Shown here: piece by piece, positions 6,223 to 9,462 of the stretch
Layout of the letters: every line of letters starts with the position of its first letter
Numbering within the stretch: position 1 is the first letter of the stretch
Source: an uncultured Solobacterium sp.
Lineage (GTDB): Bacteria > Bacillota_I > Bacilli_A > Erysipelotrichales > Erysipelotrichaceae
DNA: 9,462 nucleotides
Direction of reading: 5' to 3'
Assembly: GCA_905194705.1 (NCBI GenBank)
Contig: CAJJTI010000068.1
Coordinates: 1-9,462 of the forward strand
Notes under the pieces: generated by a model
Told to the model about the DNA's origin: nothing
The model's database searches: none
The model's input: only the letters and a program-made list of their open reading frames with translations
Position numbers and translations under genes: made by a program

Positions 6223-7500
6223 TTATTCATTCATAGCTGCTTCGCCAACTTTAACAGCGTTTTCTAATGCAGCCTTTGCATCGAAGTTAGGATCAGCAGC
6301 ACCAGTCATAACTTTCTTTAGTTCATCTCTAATTGTTACTGAACCTGTTACTGCAGGGATAGTTACAGAGTCGTTGATTTGTTCGCCAACCGCTTTAAGA
6401 GCGATATTTTCTGCAACAGATGCTTTATAAGCATCTGATTCTTGAATTGTGAAGTATGGAGAATATGCGTTTAATTCTTGAGCCCATTCACCATCTCTTG
6501 TGATGAAGTATTCAGCAAATTTAGCTACTGCAGCATCTTCTGCTTCACTCTTCTTGAAACCAATGATACTTCGGTTGAGTACAGTCGCTTGTCTGTGATT
6601 TTCATCAATATAAGGCATACGAACAACACCAACTTCACCACCAATATTAGATAAATCTAAGAATGGTAAACCTGCACAGCTACCAATGTATGAAGCGATA
6701 GCACCATTATTTAAGTCAGATGAGTTGTAATCGCCTGTTGTAGGAGCGATTTGGAAATATCCTTCTTTAACACCTTCTGCCCACCATTCAATCCATTTAA
6801 GTGTTTCTTCGTCATTGAATAATAGTTTCTTAGATGCTTTATCTACATATTTACCATCATGTGATTGAAGAATAATAGTGTTAATAACTTCAATTAAAGA
6901 ATCTGCACAGAATCCTACAACACCAGTTTTTTCATAAATAGTTTTACTAGCTTCTTTTAAATCATTCCAAGTTTTTGGAGCTTCTACACCAGCTTCTTCA
7001 AACATTGTTTTGTTGTAGAAAAGAACTTGTCCAGACGTATAAGTTGCGATTAAATGTACTTTTCCATCAACGAAGTCTGTAGCTTCATCATAGATACCTT
7101 GGCTTACCATTGATTTATAATCTTCCGTGAAATAATCATCAAAAGAGATTAACATATCATAGCCATCGAAGTTTCTAGCAAAACTAGCAAAATGGAAAAC
7201 TAAGTTAGGTCCTACTCCATTAACAACGGCATCTTGTACTGTTGATTCAAAATCTTTTTCGTTGTAACCACCAACTACATTTACATGAATATCTTGATTT
7301 TCAGTTTCAAAATCTTTTGCGATGGTATTTAATAATTCATCTTGCCCACCTGTAAATGTGTGCCAAATTGTGATTGTTGTTTTATTGTTTGTATCAGATC
7401 CATCAGTTGTACCTGTACTACCTGTTGATCCGCCTGAACAGCCTGCAAGCATAGATGCACATAAACTTACTGCAGCAATCTTTTTAAAAATGTTTTTCAT
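6223..7500 (-). CDS. ABC transporter solute-binding lipoprotein (UgpB/CUT1 type)
   Basis: Captures the substrate outside the cell and delivers it to the two permeases. The 425-residue protein starts with a basic MKNIFKK, a hydrophobic stretch and the lipobox LAGC with lipidated Cys21. A flexible Gly/Ser/Thr linker follows (about 22-40), then the mature extracellular domain beginning TTITIWHTFTGGQDELL, characteristic of family 1 extracellular binding proteins. Length and start of the mature domain resemble UgpB (glycerol-3-phosphate and glycerophosphodiester binding) and sugar-binding relatives, but I cannot confirm the UgpB ligand residues. First gene of the operon, with GGGAGG close (3 bases) to the ATG and a separate, operator-studded promoter. 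The phosphodiesterase gene next to it is the main clue to a phosphate-ester ligand. Confidence 0.93.
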   Translation of the reverse strand: MKNIFKKIAAVSLCASMLAGCSGGSTGSTGTTDGSDTNNKTTITIWHTFTGGQDELLNTIAKDFETENQDIHVNVVGGYNEKDFESTVQDAVVNGVGPNLVFHFASFARNFDGYDMLISFDDYFTEDYKSMVSQGIYDEATDFVDGKVHLIATYTSGQVLFYNKTMFEEAGVEAPKTWNDLKEASKTIYEKTGVVGFCADSLIEVINTIILQSHDGKYVDKASKKLLFNDEETLKWIEWWAEGVKEGYFQIAPTTGDYNSSDLNNGAIASYIGSCAGLPFLDLSNIGGEVGVVRMPYIDENHRQATVLNRSIIGFKKSEAEDAAVAKFAEYFITRDGEWAQELNAYSPYFTIQESDAYKASVAENIALKAVGEQINDSVTIPAVTGSVTIRDELKKVMTGAADPNFDAKAALENAVKVGEAAMNE

Positions 7501-7546
7501 ATTCCTCCCATGTTCGTAAACAAATCAAAACATTTACGCTAGTAAA

Positions 7547-7575
7547 ATAGTATCACAAGAAATTGCTTGTGGAAA
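7547..7575 (-). promoter_or_regulatory. Promoter of the transporter-phosphodiesterase operon
   Basis: On the minus strand, TTTCCA (7575-7570, four of six matches to TTGACA) and TACTAT (7552-7547) are 17 bases apart, and a TG at the extended -10 position strengthens the box. The start would fall near 7540, giving a leader of about 40 bases. This leader contains a small 6-bp inverted repeat, CGTAAA (7515-7520) and TTTACG (7533-7538). The spacer of the promoter is filled by an 18-bp palindrome. Confidence 0.65.
7554..7571. promoter_or_regulatory. Operator-like palindrome in the promoter spacer
   Basis: CACAAGAAATTGCTTGTG is symmetric at every position but one pair. It occupies the region between -35 and -10 of the transporter promoter, where a bound dimeric repressor would block RNA polymerase. 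The divergently encoded HTH protein is the obvious candidate, though unproven. Confidence 0.65.
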
Positions 7576-7584
7576 TTACCATTT

Positions 7585-7598
7585 TTTGTTCGAACAAA
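7585..7598. promoter_or_regulatory. Perfect 14-bp palindrome in the divergent control region
   Basis: TTTGTTCGAACAAA is perfectly symmetric and lies just upstream of the transporter -35 (roughly -45 to -60 relative to the predicted start). An activator or second repressor dimer could bind here. Its sequence differs from the 18-bp palindrome nearby, so it may be read by another protein. Confidence 0.55.
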
Positions 7599-7651
7599 TA
7601 TGAATATAATTGTTGTTTGTAAAATTTATATAAAGTAAAAATAAAATCAAT

Positions 7652-7689
7652 AAATATTGCATATGTAAATTTATACGTATGCATTATTT
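7652..7689. repeat. 38-bp imperfect inverted repeat with TTGCATAT words
   Basis: Around the centre at 7670/7671, 16 of 19 opposed positions pair (one G-T wobble included), from AAATATTGCATATG on the left to CGTATGCATTATTT on the right. The word TTGCATAT occurs at 7657-7664 and 7688-7695, and its reverse complement at 7710-7717, the last inside the regulator's promoter spacer. The arrangement suggests a multi-site operator controlling the plus-strand regulator, possibly by itself. AT-rich chance symmetry cannot be ruled out. Confidence 0.45.
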
Positions 7690-7700
7690 GCATATTTATC

Positions 7701-7730
7701 TATTCAAATATATGCAAGCAGTTATATAAT
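7701..7730 (+). promoter_or_regulatory. Promoter of the HTH regulator, predicting a leaderless mRNA
   Basis: A perfect TATAAT lies at 7725-7730, with a weak TATTCA -35 at 7701-7706 (18-base spacer). The ATG of the regulator is at 7737-7739, so the usual start point 7 bases after the box coincides with the A of the ATG. No Shine-Dalgarno sequence is seen before the ATG, in keeping with a leaderless transcript. Confidence 0.55.
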
Positions 7731-7736
7731 TACATT

Positions 7737-8213
7737 ATGAAAAATACATTAAAAGAATTACGTAAGCAGGCAAATCTTACACAATTAAAAGCATCTAATC
7801 TTTTTCATGTTTCTTTAAGAACTTATATAACATATGAAAATGATATTTCGAAAATTAACACCATCACTTATCAATATATGTTAAATGAATTTGAGAAAAT
7901 GTTACTGGTTGATGAAATGCATGGAATTCTAACAATAGAAAAAATTCAAAATATTTGTAATGAAGTATTTAATACATCATCAATAAGATACTGTTATTTA
8001 TTTGGAGATTACGCTAAAAACTGTGCAAATGAAAAAAGTCCAGTTAAATTATTGATTTCTTCGCGTTTAACAGGACCTGTTTATTTTAATATGATTGAGA
8101 CAATTCAGAAAAAAATTGTTAAAAAGACTGAAATATATATCGTAGACCGACTTCTATATAATAAAGAATTAATAGATGAAATATTAAAAAATGGAATAAA
8201 AATATATGGTTAA
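7737..8213 (+). CDS. XRE-type HTH regulator fused to a degenerate nucleotidyltransferase-like domain
   Basis: A 158-residue protein. Residues 1-50 form an XRE-like helix-turn-helix (LKELRKQANLTQLKASNLF, then VSLRTYITYENDISK). Residues 80-158 resemble the small MNT-type nucleotidyltransferase fold: IRYCYLFGDYAKNCANEKSP corresponds to the usual GS-x-A-x-G plus DxD region, and TEIYIVDRLLYNKELIDEILKNGIKIYG to the typical C-terminal strand and helix. The Ser after Gly90 is Asp91, and the DxD positions are occupied by Pro102 and Lys104, so catalysis is unlikely. I infer a transcription factor whose dead enzyme domain senses a ligand or mediates dimerisation. It is transcribed divergently from the transporter operon and is its best candidate regulator. 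No Shine-Dalgarno precedes the ATG. No HEPN partner gene is present, which argues against a MNT-HEPN toxin-antitoxin pair. Its end overlaps tcdA by 4 bases. Confidence 0.75.
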   Translation: MKNTLKELRKQANLTQLKASNLFHVSLRTYITYENDISKINTITYQYMLNEFEKMLLVDEMHGILTIEKIQNICNEVFNTSSIRYCYLFGDYAKNCANEKSPVKLLISSRLTGPVYFNMIETIQKKIVKKTEIYIVDRLLYNKELIDEILKNGIKIYG

Positions 8214-8917
8214 GCATTCATAATATTTTTACATACTATTGAGGCAATAAGAAGACCAGCACTAGGTGGTACAAAAGGACTGGATGCAGGAGTTCTTTCA
8301 TCACCTTCTTCAAAGCTTATAGGTTTAATAGGTAACTCTGTAGAAGTGACAACATCTAAGTGGTTAATTCCTCTTTTTCTAAGTTCTCTACGCATAACTT
8401 TAGCAAGTGGATCTCCACTAGTTTTTGATATATCAGTAAATATTAATTTTGAAGGATCAAGTCTATTACCTGTACCCATTGAACTAATAATAGGAATATT
8501 TAGACGTATTGCTTCTTCTATAAGAGTTAATTTTGCTGTAACAGTATCTATAGCATCTACGATATAATCAAATTCTTCTAAAGAAATACGATTTTTTGTT
8601 TCAGGCAAGTAAAACATTGTATATTTAATAATTTTACATTCAGGAGATATTAAATGAATTCTAGATTCAACAGCATCAGTTTTATATTCATTAATCGTAT
8701 TAACTGTCGCAATAATTTGTCTATTTATATTCGATAAATTAACAGTATCATTGTCCACGACCCCAATTGTGCCAACTCCAGCTCTAGCTAAAGATTCAAC
8801 TACATAGCCGCCAACTCCACCGACACCAAAAACAATTACTTTTGCGTTATGAAGTTTTTCAAACGAATCAAATCCAACTAATCTTTGAAAGCGGCTAAAT
8901 CTAGGTTCAATATCCAT
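8210..8917 (-). CDS. tcdA: tRNA threonylcarbamoyladenosine dehydratase (TcdA/YgdL family)
   Basis: An E1-like ThiF-family enzyme that uses ATP to cyclise t6A37 of ANN-decoding tRNAs into ct6A in the cytoplasm. The 235-residue protein has the Rossmann nucleotide loop GVGGVGG (31-37), DNDTVNLSNINRQ (55-67), Lys79 in EYKT, DAIDT (121-125), and the TcdA-typical SSMGTGNRLDP (145-155), SKTSGDPLAKVMRRELRKRG (164-183) and DERTPASSPFVPPSAG (206-221). I chose the start MDIEPRFSRF, which has GAGGTG at 8929-8924. The frame stays open upstream for 44 more codons, but that extension runs through the 5S rRNA gene and is an artefact. The length is a little short of E. coli TcdA (268). Only 28 bases separate it from the 5S gene, and no promoter is visible there. 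Its stop overlaps the convergent regulator gene. Confidence 0.93.
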   Translation of the reverse strand: MDIEPRFSRFQRLVGFDSFEKLHNAKVIVFGVGGVGGYVVESLARAGVGTIGVVDNDTVNLSNINRQIIATVNTINEYKTDAVESRIHLISPECKIIKYTMFYLPETKNRISLEEFDYIVDAIDTVTAKLTLIEEAIRLNIPIISSMGTGNRLDPSKLIFTDISKTSGDPLAKVMRRELRKRGINHLDVVTSTELPIKPISFEEGDERTPASSPFVPPSAGLLIASIVCKNIMNA

Positions 8918-8929
8918 ACACTTCACCTC

Positions 8930-8945
8930 GAGAAAATAAAAAAAG
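8930..8945 (-). terminator. U-rich tract after 5S rRNA (probable leaky rRNA operon terminator)
   Basis: On the minus strand the end of 5S rRNA is followed by CTTTTTTTATTTTCTC. The closing helix of 5S just before it may provide the hairpin, but no separate GC-rich hairpin is seen. This tract and the tcdA ribosome-binding site are adjacent, so read-through from the rRNA operon could supply tcdA mRNA. Confidence 0.5.
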
Positions 8946-9053
8946 AACCGGCAACGAGCTAGATTCACTGAAACAGCTATTTTCGCCCCTGGCGTGCTTA
9001 ACTTCTGTGTTCGGGATGGGAACAGGTGTGACCACGCCGGTATCGTCACCGGA
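8946..9053 (-). rRNA. rrf: 5S ribosomal RNA
   Basis: On the minus strand the gene runs from UCCGGUGACGAU to GUUGCCGGUUC. The ends pair as CCGGUGACG with CGUUGCCGG. The internal universal stretch GUUCCCAUCCCGAACACAGA and the following AGUUAAGC are present. At about 108 nt it is shorter than the usual 115-120: helix IV is cut down to GCUG-UUU-CAGU. Boundaries are estimated to within a few bases. Confidence 0.93.
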
Positions 9054-9138
9054 TCTATATATTTCAGGATTGTTCCCTGAAAACTGAATAACAGCTTTTA
9101 GATAAGACTTTCTGTAAATTGTAGAGCGTTCTCGTGTG
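9054..9138 (-). other. 23S-5S rRNA internal transcribed spacer
   Basis: About 85 bases without tRNA or open frame. It contains a perfect 7-bp stem, TTTCAGG (9061-9067) and CCTGAAA (9075-9081), just before the 5S gene. It also holds the CTGAAAACTGAAT motif (9076-9088) frequently seen in rRNA spacers of Firmicutes. The stem probably takes part in rRNA processing. Confidence 0.7.

Positions 9139-9462
<324 letters not shown>

Noticed and set aside
6197..6430. 77-codon plus-strand open frame
   Set aside because: It lies opposite the binding-protein gene, has no ribosome-binding site and shows no recognisable domain: a shadow frame.
7322..7519. 65-codon plus-strand open frame
   Set aside because: Antisense to the signal peptide and N-terminus of the binding-protein gene; composition reflects the opposite strand.
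7737..8213. MNT-HEPN toxin-antitoxin module
   Set aside because: No HEPN gene is adjacent, and the nucleotidyltransferase motif is degraded and fused to a DNA-binding domain.
8346..8567. 73-codon plus-strand open frame
   Set aside because: Antisense to the conserved core of tcdA, without start signals.
8918..9049. 44-codon N-terminal extension of TcdA to an upstream ATG
   Set aside because: It lies within and antisense-free over the 5S rRNA gene on the same strand, has no family similarity, and the internal ATG at 8917 has a good ribosome-binding site and the normal TcdA N-terminus.

Overview
The window looks like the chromosome of an AT-rich, low-GC Gram-positive bacterium (Bacillota). Shine-Dalgarno sites are strong AGGAG types, promoters are sigma-A-like, codons end mostly in A or T, and TGG encodes Trp, so the code appears standard. 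The 5S rRNA is only about 108 nt, with a very short helix IV. Such short 5S rRNAs are known from Mollicutes, so Erysipelotrichia or a related lineage is a reasonable but unproven guess.

Layout from left to right; everything is on the minus strand except one regulator. (1) The left edge carries the end of a 33-bp tandem repeat. (2) metK (S-adenosylmethionine synthetase) follows, with a leader containing a SAM-I-clan riboswitch. This riboswitch lacks the usual P4 helix and has two possible pseudoknots, so it resembles the SAM-I/IV or SAM-IV architecture. A sigma-A promoter lies directly in front of it. (3) A flavodoxin-like gene is interrupted by one in-frame TAA; the reading frame continues intact on both sides. 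(4) A five-gene operon, read right to left, encodes a lipoprotein solute-binding protein, an alkaline-phosphatase-superfamily (NPP-like) phosphodiesterase with no signal peptide, an ABC ATPase and two CUT1-type permeases. The likely logic is import of a phosphodiester or similar phosphate ester followed by hydrolysis in the cytoplasm; the actual substrate cannot be read from the sequence. (5) A 236-bp divergent control region holds an 18-bp operator-like palindrome exactly between the -35 and -10 of the transporter promoter, a perfect 14-bp palindrome, a 38-bp imperfect inverted repeat and repeated TTGCATAT words. (6) The only plus-strand gene encodes an XRE-type HTH fused to a nucleotidyltransferase-like domain whose catalytic motif is degraded. 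Its TATAAT box is so close to the ATG that the mRNA may be leaderless. (7) tcdA (tRNA t6A dehydratase) overlaps the end of the regulator tail to tail by 4 bp and begins 28 bp after the 5S gene of an rRNA operon. (8) 5S rRNA, the 23S-5S spacer and the 3' end of 23S rRNA run off the right edge.

The most interesting points are the transporter-phosphodiesterase operon with its candidate cognate HTH-pseudo-nucleotidyltransferase regulator, the compact metK riboswitch, the single-stop flavodoxin pseudogene, and the placement of tcdA in the wake of an rRNA operon.
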